Assembly (NCBI RefSeq): GCF_004798705.1
Contig: NZ_CP039290.1
Location: 930,001 to 994,000, forward strand
DNA from: Arthrobacter sp. PAMC25564
GTDB lineage: Bacteria > Actinomycetota > Actinomycetes > Actinomycetales > Micrococcaceae
Reading direction: 5' to 3'
DNA length: 64,000 nt
Every line of letters begins with the position of its first letter. The first letter of the stretch is position 1. Below the pieces are notes generated by a model, which ran no database searches, was not told the DNA's origin, and saw only the letters and a list, made by a program, of their open reading frames with translations. Both the position numbers and the translations under genes were made by a program. Below are positions 39,029-47,969 of the stretch, in pieces.

Positions 39029-39603
39029 GCGTCAACCTGACCCTGCTGATGGTCATGGGAGCCCTGTATGCCTGCGGCATCTACCTGATCCTGGAGCGCA
39101 GCCTCACCCGGGTCCTGCTGGGCCTCATGCTGCTGGCCAACGCCACCAACCTGCTGATCCTCGCCACCGGAGGCTACGCAGGGCTGGCACCGATTTTCGG
39201 CAAGGACACGGACCCGCGGGCCTACAACGATCCGCTGCCGCAGGCACTGATCCTGACGTCGATCGTGATCTCCTTCGCCGTCACGGCGTTCATGCTGGGC
39301 ATCATCTACCGCACCTGGGTCCTGGGCCGCCAGGATGAAATCCAGGACGACGCCGAGGACCGCCGCGTGGCGGAGACGCCGAGTTTCGACGCGGAGGACG
39401 ACTCCGTGGTTCCGATGGAAACCTCGGAATTCCCGCTGACCATGATCGGTTCGGACGGAACCGGGATCTCAAACACGCCCGCCGGAGCCAGCACCGCCGG
39501 CGTGCTGGCGGGCGACCGCATGATCAAGGCCGAGATCGCCGCGGCGGAAGAACAGCCCGGTTCCCGGAACGTGACCCAACACCCGGAAGGAGACGGAGCG
39601 TGA
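39025..39603 (+). CDS. mrpC: Mrp antiporter subunit C
   Basis: A 192-residue NuoK-like subunit. Three transmembrane segments lie in residues 1-110 (MSVNLTLLMVMGALYACGIY, then LGLMLLANATNLLILATGG). A soluble acidic tail of about 80 residues follows that most MrpC proteins lack. The ATG overlaps the mrpA stop by four bases (ATGA). Confidence 0.94.
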   Translation: MSVNLTLLMVMGALYACGIYLILERSLTRVLLGLMLLANATNLLILATGGYAGLAPIFGKDTDPRAYNDPLPQALILTSIVISFAVTAFMLGIIYRTWVLGRQDEIQDDAEDRRVAETPSFDAEDDSVVPMETSEFPLTMIGSDGTGISNTPAGASTAGVLAGDRMIKAEIAAAEEQPGSRNVTQHPEGDGA

Positions 39604-41216
39604 ACATCGCCAGTCTTGCCCCGCTCGCCGTCGTACTTCCCATCGTGGGCGCAGCCCTGACCTTCCTGCTGATCCGGTACTCGCGGGCCCAGCGGGCCGT
39701 CAGCATCGGGCTGCTGTCCCTGACGCTGCTGCTCGAGTGCTGGCTGCTCGCCTCCGTCTGGGAGGGCGGCACAGCGGCGGTGAACATTGGCGGCTGGCTT
39801 CCTCCGTGGGGCATCGTAATGGTGGTGGACCAGTTCTCCTCACTGATGCTGGTGGTGTCCTCGGCCGTGAGCCTCGCCGTGCTGGTGTACGCCACCGGGC
39901 AGGGCATGGCCGACGGCGACCGGGATGCGCCGGTGTCGATTTTCCACCCCACCTACCTGATCCTCGTGGCCGGGGTGTCCAACGCCTTCCTCTCCGGCGA
40001 CCTGTTCAACCTTTATGTGGGATTCGAGATCCTCCTGACCGCGAGCTATGTGCTGATGACGCTCGGCGGCACCGGTCCCCGCATCCGCGCCGGCGTGACC
40101 TACGTGGTGGTCTCGGTGGTGTCTTCGGTGCTGTTCCTGATCGCGATCGCCATGGTCTACGGGGCCACCGGAACCATCAACATGGCCGACCTCGCGATCA
40201 AGCTGGCGGGCCTGGACCAGGGCACGCAGACCCTGCTGCATGTCATGCTGCTGGTCGCCTTCGGCATCAAGGCCGCCGTGTTCCCGCTGTCCTTCTGGCT
40301 TCCGGACTCCTACCCGACCGCCCCCGCGCCGGTCACGGCGGTGTTCGCCGGCCTGCTGACCAAGGTGGGCGTCTACGCGATGGTCCGCACGGAGACGCTG
40401 CTCTTCCCGGGGGACACGCTCAACGCCGCGCTGATGGTCGCGGCGCTGTTGACCATGGTGGTGGGAATCCTCGGCGCCCTGGCCCAGAGCGACATCAAGC
40501 GGCTCCTGTCCTTCACCCTCGTCAGCCACATCGGCTACATGGTGTTCGGGCTGGCGATGTCCACGGTGGCCGGGCTGGGCGCCGCGGTCTTCTACGTGGC
40601 CCACCACATCACCATCCAGACGAGTCTGTTCATGGTGGCCGGCCTGATTGAACGCCGCGGCGGCAGCTCGTCGATGGACCGCGTGGCCGGGCTCGCCAAG
40701 CTGTCCCCGGTGCTGGCGGTGCTGTTCTTCGTCCCGGCCATGAACCTGGCCGGGATTCCGCCGTTCTCCGGTTTCCTGGGCAAGCTCGGGTTGCTGCAGG
40801 CCGGGGTTCAACTCGGTACGCCGCTGGCCTATGCGCTGGTGATCGGGGGAGTGCTGACCAGCCTGCTGACCCTGCTGGCCGTCGCCAGGGTCTGGAACCG
40901 CGCGTTCTGGCGCAAGCCCGAAGATGCGGAACATCCGGATCCGGTGCTGCTCGCCGCTCCCGGGGATTCTGCCACCGGCAACCGGGCGGGCCGGACCAAC
41001 GTCACCTTGCTGCCGCGGGCCATGGTGGGGTCCACCCTTGGCCTGGTGATCTTCGGTGTGGCGCTGACGGTCTTCGCCGGGCCGCTGTTCCGGGTGGCGG
41101 ACCAGTCGGCACAGGAGATGCTGGACAGGTCCTCCTACATCCAGGCGGTGCTCGGCGAGGACGCGCCGGTGCCGCCGATCGCCCAGCCGGGGCCGGCGCA
41201 GGGCGGCGGGAAATGA
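39600..41216 (+). CDS. mrpD: Mrp antiporter subunit D
   Basis: A 538-residue NuoN/NuoM-like proton-channel subunit with about 14 transmembrane segments. The conserved GIKAAVFPLSFWLPDSYPTA and LGALAQSDIKRLLSFTLVSH segments carry the channel Lys residues. The GTG start overlaps the mrpC stop (GTGA). Residues after about 440 form a loop to a final transmembrane helix. Confidence 0.95.
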   Translation: MNIASLAPLAVVLPIVGAALTFLLIRYSRAQRAVSIGLLSLTLLLECWLLASVWEGGTAAVNIGGWLPPWGIVMVVDQFSSLMLVVSSAVSLAVLVYATGQGMADGDRDAPVSIFHPTYLILVAGVSNAFLSGDLFNLYVGFEILLTASYVLMTLGGTGPRIRAGVTYVVVSVVSSVLFLIAIAMVYGATGTINMADLAIKLAGLDQGTQTLLHVMLLVAFGIKAAVFPLSFWLPDSYPTAPAPVTAVFAGLLTKVGVYAMVRTETLLFPGDTLNAALMVAALLTMVVGILGALAQSDIKRLLSFTLVSHIGYMVFGLAMSTVAGLGAAVFYVAHHITIQTSLFMVAGLIERRGGSSSMDRVAGLAKLSPVLAVLFFVPAMNLAGIPPFSGFLGKLGLLQAGVQLGTPLAYALVIGGVLTSLLTLLAVARVWNRAFWRKPEDAEHPDPVLLAAPGDSATGNRAGRTNVTLLPRAMVGSTLGLVIFGVALTVFAGPLFRVADQSAQEMLDRSSYIQAVLGEDAPVPPIAQPGPAQGGGK

Positions 41217-41758
41217 GCCGCAAACGCATCTCGCTGCGCCAGGAACTGCCCCTGCTGATCTGGCTGGTGATCGTCTGGGGCGCCCTCTGGCAGGACTTCA
41301 GCGCCGGCAACCTGCTTTTCGGCGCCCTCATCGCGGTGGTGGTGGCCCGGCTGTTCTACCTGCCCCCGGTGGAGCTCGGCGGTCGCTTCAACGTGCTGCG
41401 CGCCATCCCCTTTGCCGTCGTCTTCCTGGCCAAGGTGGTGGCAGCGAGCTGCCAGGTCCTGTTCCTGGCCGTGGCCCGCGGGCCCCGGGTGGTCAGCGCC
41501 GTCGTCGCCGTCCCGCTGCGCAGCCACTCCGATCTGCTGGTGACAGCCACCGGGCATGTGATTTCGCTGATTCCGGGCTCCCTGGTGGTGGAGGTGGACC
41601 GCTCCACGTCCACGCTATACATCCATGGCATCAACGTCCGCAACGCCGGTGACGCGGCCAGGCTCCGTAAGGAGGTGCGGGACACCGAGGCCGGGCTGAT
41701 CCGCATCATGGGGACCAAGGACGAACTAACCGCACTCAACCAGGAGGTGGGCCCATGA
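41213..41758 (+). CDS. mrpE: Mrp antiporter subunit E
   Basis: A 181-residue subunit. Two transmembrane segments are near the N-terminus (LPLLIWLVIVWGALWQDFSA), followed by a cytoplasmic domain with VISLIPGSLVVEVDRSTSTL, the MrpE signature. It overlaps mrpD by four bases. Confidence 0.94.
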   Translation: MSRKRISLRQELPLLIWLVIVWGALWQDFSAGNLLFGALIAVVVARLFYLPPVELGGRFNVLRAIPFAVVFLAKVVAASCQVLFLAVARGPRVVSAVVAVPLRSHSDLLVTATGHVISLIPGSLVVEVDRSTSTLYIHGINVRNAGDAARLRKEVRDTEAGLIRIMGTKDELTALNQEVGP

Positions 41759-42033
41759 TGCAGCTTGTCCTGACCGTAACCGCCGTCGTGCTGACCCTGG
41801 CCGCGGCGGGAGCGATCATCCGGATCGCGAGGGGACCCTCGCTGCTGGACCGGGTGCTCGCCGCGGATGTGCTGCTGGCGATTGTCGGGGCGGCGCTGTG
41901 CATCGACATGGCCGTGAACCGGCACCTCAACAACCTGATGCTGCTGGTGGCGATCTCCATCATCGGATTCGTCGGCTCGGTCACCGTGGCGCGGTTCGTG
42001 GCAGACCGGCGGGAGAACGTCCGTGAATCCTGA
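41755..42033 (+). CDS. mrpF: Mrp antiporter subunit F
   Basis: A 92-residue three-helix subunit with the family motif RIARGPSLLDRVLAADVLLA. Its start overlaps mrpE by four bases and its end overlaps mrpG by 11. Confidence 0.94.
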   Translation: MMQLVLTVTAVVLTLAAAGAIIRIARGPSLLDRVLAADVLLAIVGAALCIDMAVNRHLNNLMLLVAISIIGFVGSVTVARFVADRRENVRES

Positions 42034-42448
42034 AACGCTCGCCGCCGGCACCATGACCGACGCCCTGATCGACGCGGTCTCGGCAGTCTTCATGGTGGTC
42101 GGCGCCCTGATGTCCCTCGCCGCAGCCATCGGACTGCTGCGCTTCCCCGACCTGATGAGCAGGATGCACGCCGCCACCAAGCCCCAGGTGCTCGGGCTGT
42201 TCCTGCTGCTCGCCGCGGTGGGACTGCAGCTGCGCACCTGGTGGGTCTGGCCGGTGCTGGTGGTGGCCTGGATCTTCCAACTGCTCACCGTCCCGGTGTC
42301 CGCCCACATGGTGGGCCGCGCCGGCTACCGCACCAAGCACCTGCGCCCGGAGCTGCTGAGCACCGACGAGCTGGAGGCCGTGGTGCAGCAGGCAGCCGGC
42401 AAGAGCGGTTTTACCGACGATGCCGGGCCGGTGGCGGAAGAGCGCTGA
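42023..42448 (+). CDS. mrpG: Mrp antiporter subunit G
   Basis: A 141-residue subunit with three transmembrane helices and the characteristic IGLLRFPDLMSRMHAATKPQ motif. The GTG start lies inside mrpF. It is the last gene of the operon; only 36 bases separate it from the convergent DUF4235 gene. Confidence 0.94.
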   Translation: MNPETLAAGTMTDALIDAVSAVFMVVGALMSLAAAIGLLRFPDLMSRMHAATKPQVLGLFLLLAAVGLQLRTWWVWPVLVVAWIFQLLTVPVSAHMVGRAGYRTKHLRPELLSTDELEAVVQQAAGKSGFTDDAGPVAEER

Positions 42449-42484
42449 CGGGCGGTGGTGGCCGGGTCCGGTCAGACGATGCGC

Positions 42485-42748
42485 TTAGACCAGGTCCTGG
42501 GTCTTGGCGAAGCGGGTGATCGCGCGCTGGGTGCCGCGGTTGGCGAGGACCTGGATGACGGCGCTGACAGATGCCGAGATCAGCGCGAACGTCAGGGCGG
42601 AGCGCAACGTCGTGGGAACGTCGTCGTCGTGACCCTTGGGCGGCTTGTTGCCGGTGGACTTTTCCCAGACGGTGTCCACGAGCTTGGTGCCGACAAAGCC
42701 GGCGAGGAGGCTGATGCCGGTGCCGAGTAGTTTGATGAAGATGTTCAT
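42485..42748 (-). CDS. DUF4235 family small membrane protein
   Basis: An 87-residue protein with two transmembrane segments (IKLLGTGISLLAGFVGTKLV and ALTFALISASVSAVIQVLAN) joined by a polar loop (WEKSTGNKPPKGHDDD). This pattern fits the actinobacterial DUF4235 family of unknown function. The ribosome site is gcaaggag. It is convergent with the Mrp operon and divergent from the thiamin unit. Confidence 0.85.
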   Translation of the reverse strand: MNIFIKLLGTGISLLAGFVGTKLVDTVWEKSTGNKPPKGHDDDVPTTLRSALTFALISASVSAVIQVLANRGTQRAITRFAKTQDLV

Positions 42749-42894
42749 TCTTCGGACTCCTTGCGGGAGGAAAGAGGGCTTCCCCTAGCCTAGCCTCCCC
42801 GGCCGGACCGTCCAGACCGGCTGAAATCAGGCCTCCAGGGTGTAAACTGAGCAACGCCCACAAGGGCGATTTTAATACGACGTGATTTTAAGAC

Positions 42895-43017
42895 GACAGG
42901 GGAGCGCCGCCGTCGGGCCCCACTGGAGAAATCCAGGGGAACCACAGGTGGGCGCTGAGAGTGCGGACAGCCGCAGACCCTCGAACCTGATCCGGTTAGT
43001 ACCGGCGCAAGGGAGTC
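42895..43017 (+). ncRNA. TPP riboswitch (THI element)
   Basis: All conserved TPP aptamer parts are present in order: ggggagc near 42899, the gctgagagtgcgg block at 42954-42966, gaccctcgaacctgatc near 42976-42992, ggttagtaccggcg, and caagggag. It lies 80 bases ahead of the ECF thiamin-precursor transporter genes, which it should repress when thiamin pyrophosphate is high. Confidence 0.95.
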
Positions 43018-43074
43018 GAGTTCTCAGAGTGACCGGTGCGGCGGCGGAAGCCGCGGCCCGCCGGAGCACTCTCC

Positions 43075-43093
43075 CCTCCTGTTCCTCAGGAGG
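43075..43093 (+). promoter_or_regulatory. Shine-Dalgarno-sequestering hairpin of the TPP riboswitch
   Basis: cctcctg pairs perfectly with caggagg around a 5-base loop. The right arm is the ribosome site of the gene at 43099. No T-run follows, so the riboswitch probably acts on translation initiation, as is common for actinobacterial TPP switches. Confidence 0.75.
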
Positions 43094-43098
43094 ACGAC

Positions 43099-43731
43099 AT
43101 GACTGGTATTTCTGCAAAGCTGACACTTCCCGGACGCGGCTACAGCTGGCGTGTTGTGGACATCGTAGTGGCCGCGTTGATCGCGGTTGCCGGCGGCGTG
43201 ATTTTCTGGGCCTGGGATCAGGGCGCCAACCTGATTTCCGCACCGGTCAACGCGCTCTACCCGCCCCTGACCGGGCTCTACGCCGGCGGCTGGATGATCC
43301 CGGCGGTCCTGGGCATGCTGATCGTCCGCAAGCCGGGTGCCGCGCTGTTCTGTGAAACCGTGGCAGCCACCGGTGAGCTGATCATGGGCTCCCAGTACGG
43401 CACCACGGTGCTGATTTCCGGTGTCCTCCAGGGCCTCGGAGCGGAACTGGTGTTCGCCGCGCTCGTGTACAGGAAGTTCAACCTGCCGGTGTCCCTGCTG
43501 GCCGGCGCCGGCGCGGGCCTGTTCTGCGGCCTGAACGATTCCTTCCTGCCGTGGGGCTGGAACATCGCCTACGCCGCCGGCGACAAGCTCGCGTACATCA
43601 TCTTCACCGCGATCTCCGGCGCCGTAATCGCCGGCGCCCTGTCCTGGCTCGCCACCCGAGGCCTGGCCAGGACGGGGGTGCTGAGCTCCTTCGCCTCCCG
43701 GAAGGCTGCCACGGAGCCCGTCTACTCCTGA
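43099..43731 (+). CDS. ykoE: ECF transporter S component, YkoE-like (thiamin precursor)
   Basis: A 210-residue membrane protein, the substrate-binding (S) subunit of an energy-coupling-factor importer. It has about six segments and the YkoE-type region ISAPVNALYPPLTGLYAGGW. ATG at 43099 has caggagga just upstream, which decides the start against the ATG 21 codons earlier. The TPP riboswitch makes hydroxymethylpyrimidine or thiamin the likely substrate. The ATPase gene follows after 55 bases. Confidence 0.9.
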   Translation: MTGISAKLTLPGRGYSWRVVDIVVAALIAVAGGVIFWAWDQGANLISAPVNALYPPLTGLYAGGWMIPAVLGMLIVRKPGAALFCETVAATGELIMGSQYGTTVLISGVLQGLGAELVFAALVYRKFNLPVSLLAGAGAGLFCGLNDSFLPWGWNIAYAAGDKLAYIIFTAISGAVIAGALSWLATRGLARTGVLSSFASRKAATEPVYS

Positions 43732-43786
43732 CGGCTGCGACTGCTGCCCTACTGACTGTTCCCCTCGTGACAACGGATATCGACCC

Positions 43787-45400
43787 ATGACACCCTCCGA
43801 CGGCGTCCGCCCGGCGGCCATCACGGCCCGCGGCTGGGGCTGGCGGCACGCCGGCCGGCCCCGCCCCGCGGTCAACGGGCTGGACCTGGACATCCGACCC
43901 GGCGAACGGGTACTGCTCCTGGGTCCTTCCGGCGCCGGCAAGTCCACCCTGCTCCATGCCCTGGCGGGGGTACTAGGCGACAGCACCTCCGGCGCCGGCG
44001 CTGCCGGCTCCCCGGGCGGTGCCGAGGACTCCGACGAAACCGGAAGCCTCCTGGTCGACGGCGCCCCGCCGCGCGCACAGCGCGGCCGGGCCGGTCTGGT
44101 CCAGCAGGACCCGGAGACCCAGGTGGTGCTGTCGCGGCTCGGCGACGACGTCGCGTTCGGGGCGGAAAATCTCTCTGTGCCGCCGGCGGAAATCTGGCGG
44201 CGGGTCCAGGAAGCACTCGACGACGTCGGGCTGGCCCGGCTGCCTCTGGACCATCCGACGGCGGCCCTCTCCGGCGGCCAGAAGCAACGCCTCGCGCTCG
44301 CCGGCATCCTGGCGATGCGTCCGGGCCTGCTCCTGCTCGACGAACCCACCGCCAACCTGGACCCGGCCGGCGTCCTGGAGGTCCGCGACGCCGTGGGCCG
44401 CTGCCTGGACAAGACCGGGGCCACCCTGGTGGTCGTGGAGCACCGGGTTGCCGTGTGGAAAGACCTCGTGGACCGGATCGTGGTGCTGCAGCCCGGATCC
44501 CCCACGGAGCCCGCGGTGCTGATCGATGGACCACCGGACCAGGTCCTGGTGCAGGCACGGGACATGCTCATTTCCGCCGGCGTCTGGGTGCCGGGACATG
44601 TGCCGCAGACCCGGGGACGCGGCACTGCCGGCCGTTCCGGCGTTTCCTCCGACGCCGGCACGCTCCTGCTGGCCGCGGAAGAGCTTGCCGTGTCCCGCGA
44701 ACGGCCGCGCCGGGCCGGCCTGCGCGGGGGCTTCCGCGCCATCCCCCCACGTCCGGTCCAGTCCGGCATCACGGCCCAGGTCCGGGCCGGGGAGGCGCTG
44801 ACCATCACCGGTCCGAACGGTTCGGGGAAATCCACCTTCGCCCTGACCCTGGCCGGCCTGCTCGCGCCGGTCTCCGGCGCGGTGTCCGCCACCCTGGCGC
44901 TCAGCGCCGGGGCCGGCCTCGATCCCTACAAATGGAAGGCCGAGCAGCTGATCGCCAGGATAGGAACCGTGTTCCAGGAACCCGAGCACCAGTTCGTCAC
45001 CGGCCGGGTGCTCGATGAGCTGATGTTCGGCCCCCGCCACCTCGGCCGCGGCGAAGAGCGCGTGGACGAGCTGCTGGAACGGCTGCGGCTGACCGAACTG
45101 GTGGACGCCAACCCCTACACGCTCTCCGGCGGCGAGAAACGGCGCCTCTCGGTGGCCACCGTGCTCGCAGCCCACCCCCAGGTCCTGGTCCTGGACGAAC
45201 CGACCTTCGGGCAGGACGCGAACACCTGGGCCGAACTGGCGTCCTTCCTCTCCGAGCTCCTCGACGCCGGCACCGCCGTCGTCTCCGTGACGCATGACGA
45301 GGAATTCACCGCCGTCCTGGGCGGCACCCAGCTCAGCCTGGCCGCTCCCGAACGCCAAGCACCGGGGCGCCGGGGACCGGGCAAGGTGGTGGCGCCATGA
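43787..45400 (+). CDS. ykoD: ECF transporter double ATPase, YkoD-like
   Basis: A 537-residue protein with two ABC ATPase domains in tandem. The first has LLLGPSGAGKSTLLHALAG, the signature LSGGQKQRLALAGI and LLLLDEPTANLDP. The second, from about residue 330, has ITGPNGSGKSTFALTLAGLL, LSGGEKRRLSVATV and LVLDEPTFGQDANTW. It powers the transporter as a fused A-A' unit. Its stop overlaps the T-component start (ATGA). Confidence 0.94.
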   Translation: MTPSDGVRPAAITARGWGWRHAGRPRPAVNGLDLDIRPGERVLLLGPSGAGKSTLLHALAGVLGDSTSGAGAAGSPGGAEDSDETGSLLVDGAPPRAQRGRAGLVQQDPETQVVLSRLGDDVAFGAENLSVPPAEIWRRVQEALDDVGLARLPLDHPTAALSGGQKQRLALAGILAMRPGLLLLDEPTANLDPAGVLEVRDAVGRCLDKTGATLVVVEHRVAVWKDLVDRIVVLQPGSPTEPAVLIDGPPDQVLVQARDMLISAGVWVPGHVPQTRGRGTAGRSGVSSDAGTLLLAAEELAVSRERPRRAGLRGGFRAIPPRPVQSGITAQVRAGEALTITGPNGSGKSTFALTLAGLLAPVSGAVSATLALSAGAGLDPYKWKAEQLIARIGTVFQEPEHQFVTGRVLDELMFGPRHLGRGEERVDELLERLRLTELVDANPYTLSGGEKRRLSVATVLAAHPQVLVLDEPTFGQDANTWAELASFLSELLDAGTAVVSVTHDEEFTAVLGGTQLSLAAPERQAPGRRGPGKVVAP

Positions 45401-46200
45401 GGGAGGTCCTGAGCCTGGGCGGCAACCATGCGCTGCTGACCCGCGCCAATCCGCTGGCCAAGTTCACCGCCGTCGTACTCATCACCCTCGTTCTGGCCCT
45501 GTCCATCGACTGGGTCTCGGCATCGGTGGCGCTGGCCTGCGAACTGCTGCTCTTCCCGCTCGCCGGGCTGAGCCTGCCGCTGCTGTGGAAGCGCGGCTGG
45601 CCGCTGATCCTGGCGGCGGCGCTGGGCGGCTGGAGCACCGCCATCCTGGCGCCGGACACCGGGAACATTCTGCTCGACGCCGGCATCTGGTCCATCAGCG
45701 CCGGCTCCCTGCAGCTGGGGCTCGGCTTCATGCTCCGCGGGCTCGCCATCGCGCTGCCCGCGGTACTGCTGATGAGCTGCACGGACCCGACGGATCTTGC
45801 CGACGCGCTGGCCCAGAACGCGAAACTGCCGCACCGCTTTGTCCTGGGGACCCTCGCTGCGATGCGTCTCGTGGGGCTCATGGCCGAGGAATGGCAGACC
45901 ATCGGCATGGCCCGGCGGGCCCGCGGCGTGGGCTCGCACGGCAACCCGTACCAGCGGCTGCGGGCCACCCTGGGGCAGAGCTTCGGGCTCCTGGTACAAG
46001 CCATCCGGCGTGCCTCCCGGCTCGCCGTGACCATGGAAGCGCGCGGCTTCGGCGGGGCGCAGCGGACCTGGGCGCGGCCCTCGACGTTCAGCAGCCTCGA
46101 TCTCTGGGTGCTGCTGGGCGGACTGGGCATCGCCGCGGCCGCCGTCGCGGCGGCCCTGGGTGCCGGCACCTGGAACCTTGTCTTCATCACGAGGCAGTAA
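45397..46200 (+). CDS. ykoC: ECF transporter T component, YkoC-like
   Basis: A 267-residue transmembrane coupling subunit (CbiQ/YkoC family). It opens with NPLAKFTAVVLITLVLALS, and the coupling-helix segments AEEWQTIGMARRARGVG and RLAVTMEARGFGG carry the two ARG-type signatures. It is the last gene of the thiamin transport operon. Confidence 0.93.
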   Translation: MREVLSLGGNHALLTRANPLAKFTAVVLITLVLALSIDWVSASVALACELLLFPLAGLSLPLLWKRGWPLILAAALGGWSTAILAPDTGNILLDAGIWSISAGSLQLGLGFMLRGLAIALPAVLLMSCTDPTDLADALAQNAKLPHRFVLGTLAAMRLVGLMAEEWQTIGMARRARGVGSHGNPYQRLRATLGQSFGLLVQAIRRASRLAVTMEARGFGGAQRTWARPSTFSSLDLWVLLGGLGIAAAAVAAALGAGTWNLVFITRQ

Positions 46201-46330
46201 CAGCCGCTGATCGGCCGCCGACTGCCCGATGACCGTCCGTTTATCGCACGGAGCGGGTATTCCTGTGAGATTAACGGCACCCCGGCGGGAATACCAGGGG
46301 TGAATAACTCATCTGTGATATTTTCCTTGG

Positions 46331-47854
46331 ATGACTCCACAGACTGCTGAACATGTTGGCCTGCTGCTCCGCGATGCCCGTGGAGACAGGGGCTGGACCC
46401 AGGGACAGCTCGCCGCGGAGCTGGGAACCAGCCAGAGCGCCATTGCCCGGATGGAGCAGGGCAAGCAGAACCTGAGCCTGAAAATGATCCAGCGGCTCGA
46501 GACAATCGTCGGCCGGACCATCGTCAAGGTCGGCCGGCCGCAGATGACCCACCTGCGGGTGGAAGGCGGCCGTACCCTCTCCGGTGCCGTGGACGTCAAC
46601 AGCAGCAAGAACGCCGGGGTGGCCCTGCTGTGTGCCAGCCTGATCAACCGCGGAACCACCACGCTGCGCCGCCTTGCCCGGATCGAAGAGGTCAACCGGA
46701 TTGTCGAGGTGCTGACCAGCATCGGCGTCGAATGCACCTGGCTCAACGCAAACGATCTCCAGATCCGCCGCCCCGCGGTCCTGGACCTGGACTCGATGGA
46801 CGTGGAGGCGGCCCGCCGGACCCGCAGCGTCATCATGCTGCTGGGCCCCCTGCTGGACGAATCCAGCGAATACCGGCTGCCGTACGCCGGCGGCTGTGAT
46901 CTCGGCACCCGCACCGTGCAGCCGCACATGCAGGCGCTGCGCCAGTTTGGCCTCAGCGTGGAGGCGAAGTCCGGGTTCTACGCGGTCCAGGCGCCGCCGT
47001 CGGACGGTCACGACCGCTCCTTCGTGCTCAGCGAACGCGGCGACACCGTCACCGAGAACGCCATCATGGCCGCAGCCCACCGCCGGGGCAGCACCATCAT
47101 CCGCAACGCCAGCCCCAACTACATGGTGCAGGATCTCTGCTTCTACCTGCAGATGCTCGGCGTGGAGATCGCGGGCGTGGGCACCACCACGCTGAAGATC
47201 ACCGGCCGCCCGTCGATCGACGTCGACATCGAATATTTCCCGTCCGAGGACCCGATCGAGGCGATGAGCCTCATCACCGCCGGCATCGTGACGAACTCGG
47301 AAGTCACCATCCGCCGCGTCCCGATCGAGTTCATGGAAATCGAACTCGCCACGCTGGAGCAGATGGGCCAGCGGCTCGAGGTGTCCGGGGAGTACCTGGC
47401 CCGCAACGGCCGCACCCGGCTGGTGGACGTCACCACGAGGCCCTCGGAACTGCGCGCGCCGGAGGACAAGATCCACCCCATGCCGTTCCCCGGCCTGAAC
47501 ATCGATAACCTGCCGTTCTTCGCGGTCATCGCCGCCAACGCCCAGGGCCAGACGATGATCCACGACTGGGTCTACGACAACCGCGCCATCTACCTGACCG
47601 AGCTGAACAAGCTCGGCGCCCAGGTGCAGCTGCTTGATCCGCACCGGATCTACGTCAACGGGCCCACCAAATGGCGTGCGGCGGAAGTGGGTTGCCCGCC
47701 GGCCCTCCGCCCGGCAGCCTGCCTGCTGCTGGCGATGCTCGCTGCCCGCGGGGTCTCGCAACTGCGCAACATCTACGTGATCGAACGCGGCTACGAGGAC
47801 CTGGCCGAACGGCTCAACACCATCGGGGCGAAGATCGAGTACTTCCAGGACTGA
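46331..47854 (+). CDS. murA: HTH-MurA fusion: UDP-GlcNAc 1-carboxyvinyltransferase-like
   Basis: A 507-residue fusion. Residues about 5-60 are an XRE/Cro-type HTH ([20 protein letters not shown], then [15 protein letters not shown]). Residues about 65-505 are the MurA fold. The catalytic Lys93 (SSKNAG, family SGAKNA) and the Cys loop ([10 protein letters not shown], Cys189, matching C115 of E. coli) are present, as is [16 protein letters not shown] near the end. MurA adds enolpyruvate to UDP-GlcNAc, the first committed step of peptidoglycan synthesis. The HTH addition suggests a regulator-enzyme or a paralogue with a changed role. The main murA may lie elsewhere in the genome. Confidence 0.88.
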   Translation: MTPQTAEHVGLLLRDARGDRGWTQGQLAAELGTSQSAIARMEQGKQNLSLKMIQRLETIVGRTIVKVGRPQMTHLRVEGGRTLSGAVDVNSSKNAGVALLCASLINRGTTTLRRLARIEEVNRIVEVLTSIGVECTWLNANDLQIRRPAVLDLDSMDVEAARRTRSVIMLLGPLLDESSEYRLPYAGGCDLGTRTVQPHMQALRQFGLSVEAKSGFYAVQAPPSDGHDRSFVLSERGDTVTENAIMAAAHRRGSTIIRNASPNYMVQDLCFYLQMLGVEIAGVGTTTLKITGRPSIDVDIEYFPSEDPIEAMSLITAGIVTNSEVTIRRVPIEFMEIELATLEQMGQRLEVSGEYLARNGRTRLVDVTTRPSELRAPEDKIHPMPFPGLNIDNLPFFAVIAANAQGQTMIHDWVYDNRAIYLTELNKLGAQVQLLDPHRIYVNGPTKWRAAEVGCPPALRPAACLLLAMLAARGVSQLRNIYVIERGYEDLAERLNTIGAKIEYFQD

Positions 47855-47870
47855 CCGCCCCCGGTTCAAG

Positions 47871-47933
47871 CAACGCGGGGTCACATCGCGCCCATGCGGC
47901 GGCGGCAAATGGGCCGTAGATGACCCCGCGTTG
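47871..47933. repeat. 63-bp palindromic element, copy 2 (chimeric arms)
   Basis: Arms at 47871-47895 and 47909-47933, with a 13-base loop. The outer 13 bp (caacgcggggtca) and inner 5 bp (cccat) pair. The central 7 bp do not: the left arm is subtype A (catcgcg) and the right arm is subtype B (tctacgg). It lies 16 bases after the murA-like stop. Confidence 0.93.
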
Positions 47934-47969
47934 TGGCGCGTTCCCTCCCCTCCCGCGCACAATGGATGC

